Assembly: GCA_032173965.1 (NCBI GenBank)
Contig: CM063287.1
Span: 4,717,859-4,781,858, forward strand
Length of the DNA stretch: 64,000 nt
DNA from: Sitta carolinensis
Lineage: Eukaryota; Chordata; Aves; Passeriformes; Sittidae
Direction of reading: 5' to 3'
How positions within the stretch are numbered: position 1 is the first letter of the stretch; the number at the start of each line of letters is the position of its first letter. Made by a program: the position numbers and the translations under genes. Of this stretch, positions 24,130 to 37,057 are shown piece after piece. The notes below the pieces were generated by a model, which saw only the letters and a list, made by a program, of their open reading frames with translations, was not told the origin of the DNA and ran no database searches.

Positions 24130-24160
24130 TTCTACAAAGAACCCAACCCCCAACACTGGC

Positions 24161-24770
24161 TTACCAGTGACAACAAGAATTTCTTTTTCTCAGAGGAAGG
24201 AGAAAGTTTAAAATCTCAGCAGCATGAGAGGTTTGTATTGTTGTTGCAAGCACACATTACCTTTAAATTTATGCAAGCTGAATCTCATATGCCAAGTTTT
24301 CAAAATTAATCTAGACTCTCTCACCATCCCCTGTGGTTTGCACAAACTGGAAAGTTTATGGTCCAAACTGTTAAAAAATGTCTCTGGATTTGTTTTCATT
24401 GCTGTCACACGCAAAAAGAGATGTGCAGACACCAATGCTTTTGTTTTAAAGTCAGCACACCCACTTGCCTTTGTGTGTGAGAGCCGTGAGAAGCCCCAAA
24501 GCTTCATCAGAGCCACGGAGCTTCACCCTGCCGGGGGCTGAGCCACCCTCAAACGCGACAGCACTCTCCAAACACAAACCTCCCATGAAGTGCAGGAAGG
24601 ATCAATGACATTAAGTCAACTTGTGCATTGCCAGCAGCAGGCTGTCTCACAGCTTCTGTTTGAAGGTAGTCTTTCTGGGAAGCGTTTTTTGCCTCAGTGG
24701 TAGTGGATACATCCCTACCACTCAAGATGTGAACACAGCAACACGGCCCTCCACCATTCAACTGATTTAT
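24161..24770. other. Unique non-coding DNA
   Basis: No feature recognised between the LTR and the next CR1. Confidence 0.5.
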
Positions 24771-25345
24771 GGAATCACAGAATCATTAAGGCTGGAAAAC
24801 ACCTCTAAGATCCTGTGCTCCGACCATGCCATGGTTCACCATTAAACATGTCCCCAAATGCCACATCTGCACATCTTTTGAATACTTCCAGGAACGGAGA
24901 CTCTCACCTGGCTACTCATTTGGTGAGGAAGTATTTCCTAATACCCATCCTGAGCCTGCCCTGGCACAGCTTGAGGCCGTTTGCCCTTGTGCTGTCCCTG
25001 TGCCCTGGCAGCACAGCCCGACCCCCCCGGCTGTGCCCTCCTCTCAGGAGTTGTGCAGAGCCAGCAGGGCCCCCCTGAGCCTCCTCTGCTCCAGCCTGAG
25101 CCCCTGCCCAGCTCCCTCAGCCCCTGCTGGGGCTCCATTCCCTTGCCCAGCTCCGTGCCCTGCCCTGCACACGCTCCAGCCCCTCCAGGGCTCTCTGCAC
25201 AGGAGGAGCCCAGAGCTGCACACAGCCCTCCAGGTCCCTCAGCAGGGCCAGCCCAGGGCACAGGTCCAGCCCTGGCCCTGTGGCCACCCCATGGCGGCAC
25301 AGCCCTCTTGCCCCCCAGGGCAAGCCCTGGGCTCCTGCCCAGAAT
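24771..25345 (-). mobile_element. CR1 LINE, ~575-bp copy reaching into ORF2
   Basis: The longest CR1 here. From its 3' end on the + strand: GGAATCACAGAATCATTAAGG, AACACCTCTAAGATCCTG, CATGTCCCCAAATGCCACAT, AGTATTTCCTAATACCCATC, CCTGAGCCTCCTCTGCTCCA and GGAGGAGCCCAGAGCTGCAC. The distal part is the C-terminal region of the CR1 reverse-transcriptase ORF, seen in reverse. It is unusually GC-rich (CCCTGCCC-type runs) and has no continuous reading frame, so it is dead. Its 5' edge faces the 5' edge of the + strand copy at 25430. Confidence 0.93.
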
Positions 25346-25429
25346 GAACAGTTCATTGCCCCTGTCCCTGCTACAGGCTATTTTTAACAACTTGTCATTT
25401 GGGTTCCAAGGGAATGATCCCAGACTCCA

Positions 25430-25688
25430 TTCAATGGTGCACAGAGACAAGACATGGAGCAACATCCGTAAAATAAACCAAGTTCCACCTCAACATGAGG
25501 AAAACTTTTTGATGTTGAGGGCGGCAGAGCCCCACAACAGCTGCCCAGGTAGGTCCTGGAGTGTCCCTCTATGGAGACAAGCCAAACCCTCCAGGACACG
25601 TTCCCGTGCCACCTGCTCCATGGCAGAAGGTTTTAACTGGATGATCTCCAGAGGTCCCTTCCAGCCCCAGCTATTCTGCATTTCTGTA
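25430..25688 (+). mobile_element. CR1 LINE, ~260-bp 3' fragment, third subfamily type
   Basis: AAGTTCCACCTCAACATGAG, GAGGGCGGCAGAGCCCCAC, TGGATGATCTCCAGAGGTCC and CCTTCCAGCCCCAGCTATTC match the CR1 class whose tail reads GATGATCTCCAGAGGTCCC. The + strand is sense. It lies about 85 bp from the minus-strand copy before it, head to head. Confidence 0.92.
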
Positions 25689-28600
25689 ACCTCTCCACAA
25701 TTTCTGGGCAAATGGAGGTTTTAGTTTACTCTCAGATCACTCCCAAAGAACGGCATGGGCAGGTATGAGGCAGGCTTTACTCCTTCTGCCCTGCACATTT
25801 CTCCAGTTCTGCAGAACCATAGTGCAGGCAGTGAGTGCTCTTGGCACTGTGCTGTAAGAGCACTCTGAAAACTCCAACAGGTGTCTAGCAGTGTTACGGA
25901 CACTGAATTGAAACTCATTAAATAATAATTATTGTGGCCTTGGTACCACCAGGGGACAGCCAGGGTAGAATTCAGTGTAGCACGAACATGGACAGTTTGC
26001 TCCAGAAACTTCTTTCCCTACCCAGCACAGAACTAAACCAGCTTATGTTGACAGCTCCTGATTCAGTCAGGGGGAATCAGTCCCTCATCCATTGTAATTT
26101 GCTACACTCAGCATCTGCACAGAAACCTTTAAAAAATAAATTAAAAAGACTGGTATTTGAAAAAACCTCTTTTCAAAAATACCATTTTTCTGTCATCAAG
26201 AAATAATCCAAATAATTCCTTCAGAAATTCTTTTAAGACTGAAACTTGAATTTGACGACTCAGATGAATGTATGTTGACATTCATCTCTTGACACACATT
26301 AGAGATGCAAGCATTCTTCTAAACAAAGGTATGTCTTTTTATATATGGGAAAGTTGCAGTCCTCTTTTAAATTGCAGTGTTACAATTTCTAGATTAGAAG
26401 AATAAAAAGACATTTCAGTTATTCAAAAGACCAAAATCAAGAAGCTTTGTCAGCTTTAGATGAAGAATCAGGGTGAATATTATTTTGTGAAATAAATTCA
26501 TCAGAGAATGTAGTTTACAGTGTTCCTTTTCCCTGGTTATTCCCAGTTTTAACCTACTGACAGCTTCTTGAGAAAATTCTCCTAGTCTGGTCCAGATCCT
26601 CCAGAGAGTGAGAACTACAAGATATAAGGATAGACAAAGGGCAGCAGAGAGAGCATTTTCTCTCTTAAGTTATTCACACAAAGAATGTAATTTTCTATAC
26701 AAAGAAGCCTGCAATCCATTGTTTACAGACAGACATAAAACCTGAATAAAAGACAGTCATGGGCATGGTTTTCTGTCGCACATTATGGGTTTCTGACTCT
26801 GCTTCTTCCACTGGCTTTTGTTTGCAGTTCGCACAGAAAACCGGGGTGCTGTTCATGGCTTGACTGGCATTTTATTCTCAGCGTGCCCAAGTTTCTGTCC
26901 AGTTTTGTTTCTGAAGTTGAGCACAGAGGAGTGGCACTGGGTGAGCTGTGTTGCTCGACTGCCCCTGAACAGCTGTTCTGAGCCCTGTCCCCAGCCCTGG
27001 CTCCCCATGACACCTCAATCCCAGACTTTGCTTCACCTATGTATCTGCTGTCACCTCTATTCCCTCTAATGATGCAGACAATTTTTAAAATAAATCTAAC
27101 ATTGAATTTGTAATTGGAATAGTGTAAGAGTAGCACTCTACAGGGTAGGATTTGCATAGGGCTTTATGCAAACACCTGTAAGTATTTAAGCCTTCCAAAC
27201 ACAGGTTTTAGGCTCCTGTCTTTTCACCTAATGAATATTCTCTGCTGGACTATTTAGAGATCACCTACAATCATTTTTGTTTACAGAGTAAATTAATTGA
27301 TACTGTTAATACACCAGGGCATGGGTTGAACCTTCTTTTATCTTCTGCAAATGCATTCAAGAATCTGCTGGTATTGAAAACCAAGGCAAAGCAGCCAAGG
27401 TTCATGAACCGTCCAGATGAACCTCCAGCGAATTTTCAGTGAACTTAGGCTGATAGAATATTCCCCCTTGTGATGTAAAAGCAGGTATTTTGAATCCCTT
27501 CAAATTACCACTAAGTGAATAAATAATTTTTAAAGCTCATCTGTAGTAAAGAATTCCAGGTTAACATAAAAAACACCCACATTAAAAAGAGCAGGTTAGT
27601 CAATCCTTTCCAAGCCTTGATTCATTTCAATCCCATGAATTTTAATAACAGCAATAAAATTTGGAAAGGCCAGACGAACATGAAATCTCCATAGGACTAA
27701 TGACATCTGGGTCATGAAGAAAGCTCTGTTTCAAAGGCCCTCTTAAGGCTGTGGAGCATTTAAACATTGGCTTTCTGCTCCCCAGACAAGTGTCCCACAT
27801 CCCTGCTGGAGTTTGAGTGGAGAAGAACCCTCAATTTCTCTTGTTAGAGGTGTTCCAAGATGAAGCACAGGGATGCACAGGAGTGGTAATGAGTCAGCAC
27901 ACCCAATTAGGAGCCTGGTATGTTGATTACAGCCCCCATTCCAGTGAGTAATCTTTAACAGGATAGTTACAGCAATTGGTAATAATTGTACCAGGGGAAA
28001 TAATGGTATCAGGGGAATTCACAGGAGTATTTATAGCTCAGCCTGATATATTTAACTAAATTAGAGATAAGAGAATCGATCTCTGATTCATTCAGGGTTC
28101 TGTTCCACATACCAAACACAAAGCCAGGCACCAGGAACTCATTAATAGTGATTTTCTTAAGGCTCTTTGTCACTTGCTGTAGCAGCTGTTTGTAGAGTGA
28201 GGGTAATACACACCATATATACCTTTGTACTGTCATATGCATTTAAATGGTTATCATAGGGTTGGAAATGCAGTTTTACACTTCTCCTGTGTCTCTGAAC
28301 ATTGGTACCTGTTAGTTCTGCACAGCGACCTTCAGACACAGAGCCATGTGCAGAGAAACAGCTGTGTGAGCACTCAACTTGAAAGGCCAGCAACGCTTCT
28401 CCCAGCTCCAACCCAGACAGTCTCTTGAGCTTCTCTTTCACAGACTACCTGAGGTAACATTTCTCTTGGCTTCACAGACCAAGAGAGGTGAGAAGAGACC
28501 TCCAGAACTGTCCAAGGAAATACCCACTTTATAGAGGCACAGGCAAAGACCCCATGGGCATAATGCTGGCTCTAAAAGCTCCCTTCATATGCAAAGAAAA

Positions 28601-28692
28601 AAGGAAATTTCCATAATGCTGGAGGCCATAGACTGTCTCCAGTTCTGGGAAATTCACTTTGAAATATATGGATTATTGGCAGCCATCCAAGC

Positions 28693-28709
28693 CATATATA
28701 TATATATAA
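28693..28709. repeat. (TA)n microsatellite
   Basis: Short run of alternating TA. Confidence 0.8.
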
Positions 28710-29131
28710 ACATCCCATGTAAGTCTGGGCTGCAAGACAATATTCTTTGAGAATAATAAAGCTCAACAGCTTTTAGCTGAGTATAGAGGAAAAAAAAAAC
28801 CAAACAAACAAGTCAAATGAGGTGCTGATACTGAAAATACCAGAAATATCCTCCTTTCTTTGTTTTGGACACAAAATGACATCTAAAAGACAACACAGTT
28901 TTCATTTGCTGAGGATGTGAAAAACATTTTTTAGGGTTTTGTCCATTGTGAATAAAACTTCAGTTGCTTCTGTCCTTAACTGTCCAAAAGTGCTGCAGGT
29001 AGGGCAGCAGCAGGAGCAGTTTGTGGTATTTTCTGTCATTGAAACCTCTCCTGAGAGTCCTTCATGGAAGTGGAAAGTGAGCCAAGGGGTCTCACAGTAA
29101 ATACAGAACAGCAAAGCCCTTTCAGAAATGC

Positions 29132-29150
29132 ATGAATGAATGAATGAATG
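29132..29150. repeat. (ATGA)n microsatellite
   Basis: Four to five tandem ATGA/TGAA units. Confidence 0.85.
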
Positions 29151-31499
29151 CACGAGTAAGTAAATGACTTGTTGTGCTAAACAAAGTATTTGAGAACTGA
29201 AGGCTTGCTGTGAAAGCAATCCCAATACAAATGTTTTATTTCCTTACTACAGCTCACCCTGACCTCCAAAGGAGTCAAGCAGTGCTGGAAACTGAAAACA
29301 CTTTTTACAGACCCTCAGAGTGCTTTCAGTGCCTTATGGCAATTGCAAAACCAAGCTGTATTTTCTTTTCCTTTTTTTACTGATTATGAATGAGCATTTT
29401 CCTAATGAATCCCATACTGATTTTTGGGGTGGTAATGCACTAGCTATCCCACCATCACTGGCTATAAGCAGAATCCTGCTGATCTAAATCTCTGATTTCA
29501 GTGCACTAAAATGACAATCTTTGATGTGATGACTTTGAGCCATGCAGGGAATCAAGAGGCCTTCCTTCACAGTATCTTAGCATCTCTATTTATCTGCACA
29601 GAAACTGGGTGGGTTCAGACTGTGCTGCTGTTTCACTACCAAACCCCCAGTTTAAACTAAGCACACTAATGGCCTATGGACTCCAAATCATATAACCCAA
29701 ATCCTGTCTGTGTCCCTTATCCTGCAGCCTCCTCCCTCGTGTGATGAGCAGCGCACGCACACCCACAGAGGTAAAACACAGTACCCACACCCAGGTAAAA
29801 TCCCAGCAACAAAACACTCACATAACCCCCAGGAGTATCTGAAACCTGTCTAAAAAGCAGGACATTTTGTATCCTTGGACTAGTCACCACCGTTAGCATG
29901 TTTTTGGTGAAATAAGGATGTTTGAATTGCTCTGAAACCCAGAGCAAGGAACCCCAAAAGCCACCAAGGGCCTGGGGGGCCTGGGAGGGCACAGCAGCAC
30001 AAAAACCTGATTTTCCTGCCATTAGCTCCAGAAAGCAGTTAGCTTTTTCAGAGAAATAATAGGAATTTTCTTGTGTTTAATACTTAGACTGTGAATGAAA
30101 TGATAATAACGAATGTCAGCCTACTTTTAATTTCTATCAATGAAAGCATATGCTGCAGTCTCCTCCATTTCCAGTGGAAAGGAAACCGTGGGCACTTTTG
30201 TTATTAAAGCATTACAGTAGCAGCATGAGGCTGTGCAGATGTAAATTTGTCATAATTTTCTCTAGGATAATATTTACAGTATTTCAGAGTGCATGTGTGT
30301 GAGCAGCGTTTTGTACCCACATGGCAGTTTGTCTGAACATCTGCTTCCATGGTTTGTGCTCACAAAGGTCTGGTTCTTTCCATTCTGGTCTGGTATGAAA
30401 AATAATACTCTTGGTGTGATGGATCTGTCACATTTCCTGTTCATCACACCAGAAATTTCCACAGTGTTTGTTCTTTAGGACAGACATTCAATTGCAACTC
30501 AAGTGTAGGGGAGTCTTTGGGCAAGCCAAGAGTGCCAAGATCTTTAGGTAATGATGATAATCACTGTTTTAAAAACCATTTTAAGACATATTAAAGAATT
30601 ATCTTTAAAAAGTAGTTCATGGGGGAAAAGGACATGAAGAAAGAGAAATCATTATGTCACAAAAAGATTGAAGATATGGCTCAAATACATCGTGCACTGG
30701 CTTTCCACTGCTCCCTCTCTTTCTGATCTTCCATGGAGGTGAAAACAGTATGCACAGCCGCTAAAAGAACAGAGAACTTGACACAGGAAAAGAAAAAAAA
30801 CAAAAAAAGGTAAAAAGAAAAGAGGTAAAACTTGCACAGATAAGGCAACCAAGAAAAATTATTTAAAAAACCCAAAGCTTTTAGAAACACTAAGAAATTT
30901 TAATACACCATCAAAAAACTGGCAAAATGCATCTCAAAGAGAATAAAAGAGCAATGCATCTGGCAGTATCATAAAAAAATGAAAAATATTCACTCTAACA
31001 GCCACATTTATCCTTTTACAAAAGAGAAGCAAAAGGGCACAATCACATGGACTTTGGAAGAAGCTATTTCCCTGTACACATAATGCAGCTGAAAATTAGT
31101 GTCCCTGCATCTGAAAAGGATGGAACCTTGGAGGGGCTTGACCTATTTCCCTGCTCTGAAACCTGACTGACCTCAGTCAAAAGAACTCCTGGGCTATGTT
31201 GTCTCTCTTCTTGCTAAAAATTGTGATGGAAACTTTTCTTCTCAGTGAGTAATGAAGACCTCATCAAATACCTTACAAGCTTGCTCCACTGTTACATCCC
31301 TCCTTGCCATTCAAAGATCCTTCCCCATATCCAACTTGCCTCACATTTGGTGTGTATTAAACCCTAGATCAGAAATCTGATGGTCTGTGGGGCACTGAGA
31401 ATGGGGGGACATCATTTACATTGGGCTTTTACCTCTTTGATGGCTTAGAATGGCTTTTATCAGCCTCCTCCTGATGAAACAATCCCCTCTTCTAAACTT

Positions 31500-34400
31500 T
31501 CCACTCATTCTCCTCTGCTTTTTCCCAGTGTCCCATTTTTCCTGTCCTCCCAACCCTGAGAGCAGCTGCAGGAGTTGTGTCCCTCGTGGTGCTGACTGCA
31601 CTGTCCTGGCTGAGCCCCTCTCAGTCGTGGGGCCTGTCTCTCCTGGAAAAGGCTGCCTTGGCTGCTTTAGGATTCATTACACCCTCCAAATTCTCTTCTG
31701 TGCTTCGGTAGCTTGTCGGATTTCCCCTGGCCTGACTTTGAGCAGATGATTGCCTCTGCCCAGAGGTAAGGGCTTACCTTCACACTGAACCCTACTCTCA
31801 TTTCAGGCCAGATGGCTTTTCGAACTTGTCAACTCCCTTTTAATCCTGTATGTACTACTAAAATCAAGAATTTTAATGTTGTATCCCCTTTAAACCAGTG
31901 TTATTTGCAACTGTGTAACTTGCTAGCTATTTCGACATTCAAGAAAATGTCCCAAGACCAGGCTCTGAAGGAATCAGGCTTATGAAGAGGCCTTGGATTT
32001 TAGAAGAGAACAACAGACAGCTTCATCCAGCTTATATTAATTTATCTATTCTCCTTATGGGAATGCCAAATGCAACACTGCCGAAAGCTTCCTCCCTGCT
32101 GGAATCTAAGCCTAGGACTCTCTTTGTTTTCCATCTAAGAAGACTTTTGGCATTAGCACTGAAAGAAATCTGTTCCCTGTGATTTAAACTGAATTTAATT
32201 TTGATGAAACTATGCTGCCTCTTATTGATCACCTGTCAGAGGTTAATTACCTTGGAGCTGCTCAAAAATAGTTTATTTAGGCCAGTAATTTTTCTACTGC
32301 TCAGCCATTCCCTCTTTTTTTTTGTCAATCACCAGTTTAGCAATGTTTACTGGATCCCCCTCAGCCTTGTTAAGATATCAAATGTACTTCCTGATGGATC
32401 TGGGATTGCTTCACCACTTGAAGCCATGCTCTGTGATTAAAGCCATTGGGTCCAATTAATTTGAGATCATTCAACAGCTGCATGTTTTCTTCCCCACTGA
32501 CAGTGGGCAGGTGGCCCCTTTTGCAGGGGAGCCCATAGGTATTACTCTCTCTGAAGCAAAGATCTACATGCAAGGAAGGAAAGACAGTCCTGCCTTTTTC
32601 TTTTCCCCCATGGAACAGACTCCAGAGAACTACAGGCACCAAAGAACCCAGCCCAGAAGAAGGCAGGAAAATCAGCATCATCTTTAAACACCCCTCCAAT
32701 GTGATCAGGGGGCTACATGTGCTCCAGCCAAGACAATACTGGGGATCTTTTCCAGTTGGAACCGAATCAGTTTCTGTATTTACCTTCAAAACAGATATGT
32801 TTACACAACAACATTCAGCTGAGACACCAGAACTGGGAATGATCAAATCATCCAGCAGATGATTTGAGAAATGCAAATAATTAAATAATTGATTGCTTCC
32901 AGAAAACTTTTACAGCTGGAAAAACCCAGAATATTAAAAAAAAAATTAAAAAATAAAGGAAGGAAGCAGCAGCAGAGCCTCTGCTCAGGGCTGCAGGCAC
33001 CTGCAGAAACACATTCCTGACACTGCATCCATCAGTGAAGTGATGCTGGATAACAGGAGAGTGAGGAAACCACCTGATCAACCTCTCCAAACTTTGACAA
33101 GGTTGTAGGCTTGGTGCGAGACCAGCCCTCACTGTCCCTCAGGAGTTTGTGTGTTGCTGAAAGGGTTTACACGAGCTGCCAAGGGAGAATGGAGGGTGCA
33201 CCCCTCTGTCCTGGGAGCTGCAGTGCAGACCCAGCTCCAGCCAGGAATCTCTGCCTAACAGATTTACCCCTTTACTGGAAGTGACACACGGGCTGGGCAG
33301 AGGTTTATCTGCTGTCACTTGTGCTTCACAACACAGCCCTGAAACAAATCGCCTTCTTCACACATCCAGCAAGGTAAAGAGTGCCAAGATCAGGTGTGGG
33401 AAAGCAGCTTCAAAGCATTATCACACAGAGCACGTCACCTTTGGAGAGCACTTTGTATGCAACTACATCAGAGCCCATAAAACAAATCAGGGATTCCCAT
33501 CTCCAAGAAGAAACATATTCCTAATCCAACATTTACCTCAATAAAGGATAACACTCACTCTACACACCTGCAAAGTCAATGTGCCATAAATCACTAACAG
33601 AGTTCCCTTTTCAAAGAGAAAGAATATTTTTTCTATGAAATAACTTCAGAGAAATGCAGGCTTGATGGGTGAATCATAGTTATCTGTTAACTTCAAATAA
33701 TTTCAGATATGTCTGGGATCCTTGAATATCTACAGTAAGGTAAAATTTGACATCATATTCTGTACAGAGTCATCTAATATTGACAAAAGGCCTGAAATAC
33801 TTACGTTTGAGTAAAAAAGGTGACAAGGTTGGGTGAATTATCTGAAGTAAGATGCAATGCTCAGCCTCGTGGTGGGTTTTGAAGTTCTCTGCATGCAGAG
33901 GACACACTTCCCCACAGCCTCTGGCTCAGCTGAAATAACTAGAAGCAACTTAAACCAATTACCAGAGGTGAGCTTGGATCTCTGCTCCAGGAATAACATC
34001 CTGCCGCTTTTACTGCTTGTACATTGCTGTTCACTTCCAGTGGCACTGAGGCAAGATGTGCTGGGCTCCCTCTTTGGATGAGAGGCTGACAAAGCCACAG
34101 GGAAACTGCACTTTTGTAACACTATGGGCTGGAGTTTAAAGCTTTCCCAACTAGCAGCAGTGGCCTTCTATTCCAGGCAGTTTAACAGCAAATTCCACAA
34201 AGCGTTCCCATGCAGACTCCAGCATGGGAAAATTCACTCTGTAAATGACTATAAAATACCCCCTGCTTCCTGCATGGCAGACTAATACAGATGTGTGGTT
34301 TGAGAAGAAAAATTCACAGCCAAGTCTGTCCCTGGTGTTATGAAACCTGTCAGAGCACTAACAGAAACTGCCTGGCTCTCAGCTTTTAATTCAGCACATT

Positions 34401-34753
34401 CTCTGTACCACCAAACTGGAGATATGCACACAAGAGGATGAAAATACCAGGTCAAACCATCCAATCTCTGCTTTGAAAAGAAAACACCATCATGACAAAC
34501 CAGGGACTAAGGGTAACTTTCCTGCCACTGTTAACTTCCAGAGCACAGCACTGAGAGGAAAAAGAAAGAAGCATTTCAGCACTGCACAGCTCCAATTAGT
34601 GCCATTTGGAGCATGATAACAATTTATTATTGCAAAAATTATAAAGCATTAAACCTGGTTATCAGTCAAGCCAATTTCATCAGTAAAACCTTGCCTTGGG
34701 CAGCTTTCTCAAGTAAGGAGAGGGAAAAGCCAATCTTCCCCCATTTTTTACAG
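31500..34753. other. Long unique non-coding stretch (part 2)
   Basis: No repeat family recognised. An acceptor-like/donor-like pair at 31529-31765 was examined and rejected as coding. An A-rich patch lies at 32935-32960. No promoter or RNA gene recognised. Confidence 0.5.
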
Positions 34754-34876
34754 TGGGAAATGAAACAAGAAGTAGGGGCTGAAGAAAAAGAACACATTTT
34801 CACCTTGTTCAGATATGCTGTAGATGAAAAGGGCTGTGCAGAATTGGTCTATGCCCCCAAATGTCTAAAGTCACAG
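34754..34876 (+). other. Candidate internal exon (123 nt, open frame)
   Basis: Best exon candidate in the window. The segment is preceded by a strong acceptor (CTTCCCCCATTTTTTACAG ends at 34753) and followed by a strong donor (TCACAG/GTAAGA). It is exactly 41 codons long, phase 0 at both ends, and open throughout, beginning Trp-Glu-Met-Lys-Gln and ending Cys-Leu-Lys-Ser-Gln. I do not recognise the peptide. No neighbouring exon on the + strand links to it. A non-coding RNA exon or a chance splice pair is equally possible. A search against bird proteins and RNA-seq would decide. Confidence 0.2.
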
Positions 34877-37057
34877 GTAAGAACTAGCCATAGAATGAGG
34901 CAGAAAATATATTAAGAAAGCTTGTCTTTAACACAAGAGTAAATGTTCCACCCGAAATATTTCAGATTGAACCTGCAGTTTCATAATGACAAAGAATAAA
35001 ATCAAATGCAGCAAAAGACCTTTAAAAAGGCATGTCTACTGAGGACCCAAAGGCTGAAGGCAAAGACTACCCAAGGGGACCTCACAACAGGTAGTAAATG
35101 TTGAGTACAACCAAAATCCTTTGTGTTTGGGGGATGAATTCTTGGGTACAGCTCCAGGCTCATGATCAGCCTCCTCCTGTGGGAGGCAAAGGTGCATTTA
35201 GAGGACATAAGATTACACAAACGAGAATTTCTTGACTCAGTAGGTTCAGCACCTTGGCACAGGCGCCTTGCACGGTCCCAGAGCATCCCAGCTCCCAAAG
35301 CCAGGGCTATGGGGAGAGTTACTGTCTGAAGATTTTCCTCTGTGCAGATGTCCAGTGTTTGCATAGTGAATGTCTCCTCTGGCACAGCAACGACCTCTGC
35401 CTTTGCTTTTTGCCATTTGAGTGTCTGTTTGAACACTTCTTCCTTTGACATAATCATTTCCAGTGTAGTCACAGTAACACCAACAGAAGACATCCTTGAA
35501 ATGAAGACATTTAATAGAATTTAACACGTGCAGTGCTGCATGGATCTGTTTAGTAATTTTTGATAACTACATACCACAACTGATGATCTCTTACCTCATT
35601 CTGTTGCCATGTTCTTCCAATACCCATACTTATCCCTGTATTTTCTTGCAGCAGTATCCATCACAGGCAACACTTTCACCAGGAATTTGTCAAGTTACCT
35701 GACCTGAAAGATAATATTTCTATAAGCTGCCATAACACCTGAGAACCTCGGATAAAATTAATGACCAGTCTCTGCAGTATAGTCCTCATGTACAGGAGGA
35801 GATCTCAGTTACAGGGAGCTTAAAGGTGATTTGAATTCACTGAACACTACCAGGTCAGGTTTAGACATCTACCCCAAGAAAACCATTAAATCCCCTGCAA
35901 AAGCTAATGAAATTAATCTACTTCTGGAGGCCACTTACATCCCAATATTCCTAACAGAGGCAGGATGCACTACTTGCTGAAGCTCAGTCAGCCTTTTCCT
36001 CTTAGGAAATTACAAAATACCTGAATGGAAGTTTAGGCTTTGTGCCTTATTTCTGCATAGTTAGACTGCAGTCCCCCCTGTTTCAGGATATCCAAGCAGA
36101 TTTTCCATGTCTGATGGACAGGATCATTTTTCTTCCTCCAGGAGAGGGTTCAGATGTATGGAGGGTACAGCAAAAAGAGGGACCCAACCCAATCCAGTTT
36201 ATGAAACTTTCCATTAAAGCCCTTTTGGTGAAAAACTGTAGACGAGAAAGAAAATTTTAGACAAGAAATAAAATGGTAAGCTGCAGTATGAATTGCAGCT
36301 TTAAAGAATTCCCTTTTTTCTCTGGATAAATGAGTGGGTTGGCCAGTGAGCAAACATGCAGATGTCAGCCTTGCCATCAGCAGCTGGTCCCGGGGGTGTC
36401 AGCAGCAGGCAGGGGGCCAGGATGCTGAGTGCTGACATTCCCTACCTGTGACAACTCCAGCAAGAGATGTCAGCTGAGGAGTGAGACACCACATACATCT
36501 GCTCATCTGTGCTGCCCAACAAAGGAAAGCACTGGAAACAGGGATGGAGCTCGTGGAAAACCAGAAAGCACAACACAAGCCTGGTTTGGATTACCCAGGT
36601 CCCATCAGACCCACCAGACTGGCACCAGGGCCAGTACAAAAGAACACAAAGCACAGAAAAACTCCTGCACAGGTATTTAAAAACAAGTTAGAGCTTTTTC
36701 TGACATATTTCACTTCAGCAGTAAAGCATCATCTTCAGCTGCACTTTGCTGATGAGTAAAGTGTACCATTAAAAATTTAGTAGTTATTTTCTTCCCACTA
36801 AACAGATTCCTCCTTGTCCCTCGTGCTCCATTATTTTTGTTCATCATACCTCTTCAGTGTTGGAACACTCCAAATTTGCATAATATATTTTATTCCACTC
36901 TTTTTCTAAAAACTTTTTTGCCCTTATTAAGCCCACAAAACAATCAAACAACGACATGCCTCAGCCTTTCAAAAGGGAAAAACTTAACTCACTTGTTTAC
37001 CTAAAAGCTTGGGCTTAGAGGGTCCTCAGTGTAAGGCAAAACACAGTTGCTAAATAC
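34877..37057. other. Unique non-coding DNA
   Basis: No repeat or gene recognised. Open frames at 35002-35527 on both strands overlap and have no supporting signals. Confidence 0.5.

Larger units (their letters stand above)
23219..24155 (-). mobile_element. Solo LTR (937 bp) with 5-bp TSD
   Basis: On the + strand it opens TGTCTTAGTTTGGAAGACAG and closes ACCCAACCCCCAACA. It is flanked by a perfect duplication CTGGC (23214-23218 and 24156-24160). I remember this terminus as part of an abundant songbird LTR. Sense is taken as minus because the expected polyadenylation motif reads AGTAAA there (TTTACT at 23450-23455 on +), a degraded AATAAA. A 5-bp duplication suggests an ERVL-like (class III) origin. 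The left third carries an A/C expansion (23290-23372). The GC-rich middle contains an 81-bp tandem duplication (23607-23766), and A22 lies at 24108-24129. No internal retroviral genes remain. The ~190-codon frame at 23436-24008 follows from GC content and the duplication and is not a gene. Confidence 0.9.
25689..31499. other. Long unique non-coding stretch (part 1)
   Basis: About 5.8 kb with no repeat family, RNA gene or supported exon recognised. Small features only: a short (TA)n at about 28693-28709 and an (ATGA)n tetranucleotide near 29132-29150. Open frames are short and scattered. Confidence 0.5.

Noticed and set aside
24938..25724. Open frames of 175 codons (minus) and 247 codons (+)
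   Set aside because: Both run across the GC-rich CR1 pair in non-native frames. The composition (Pro/Ala/Gly/Ser-rich) reflects base content and does not match CR1 ORF2.
31529..31765. Acceptor-like CTGCTTTTTCCCAG and donor-like CCCAGAG/GTAAGG flanking 237 nt
   Set aside because: The two frames I translated have stops before the donor, so it was not called as a coding exon. A non-coding exon is possible but unsupported.
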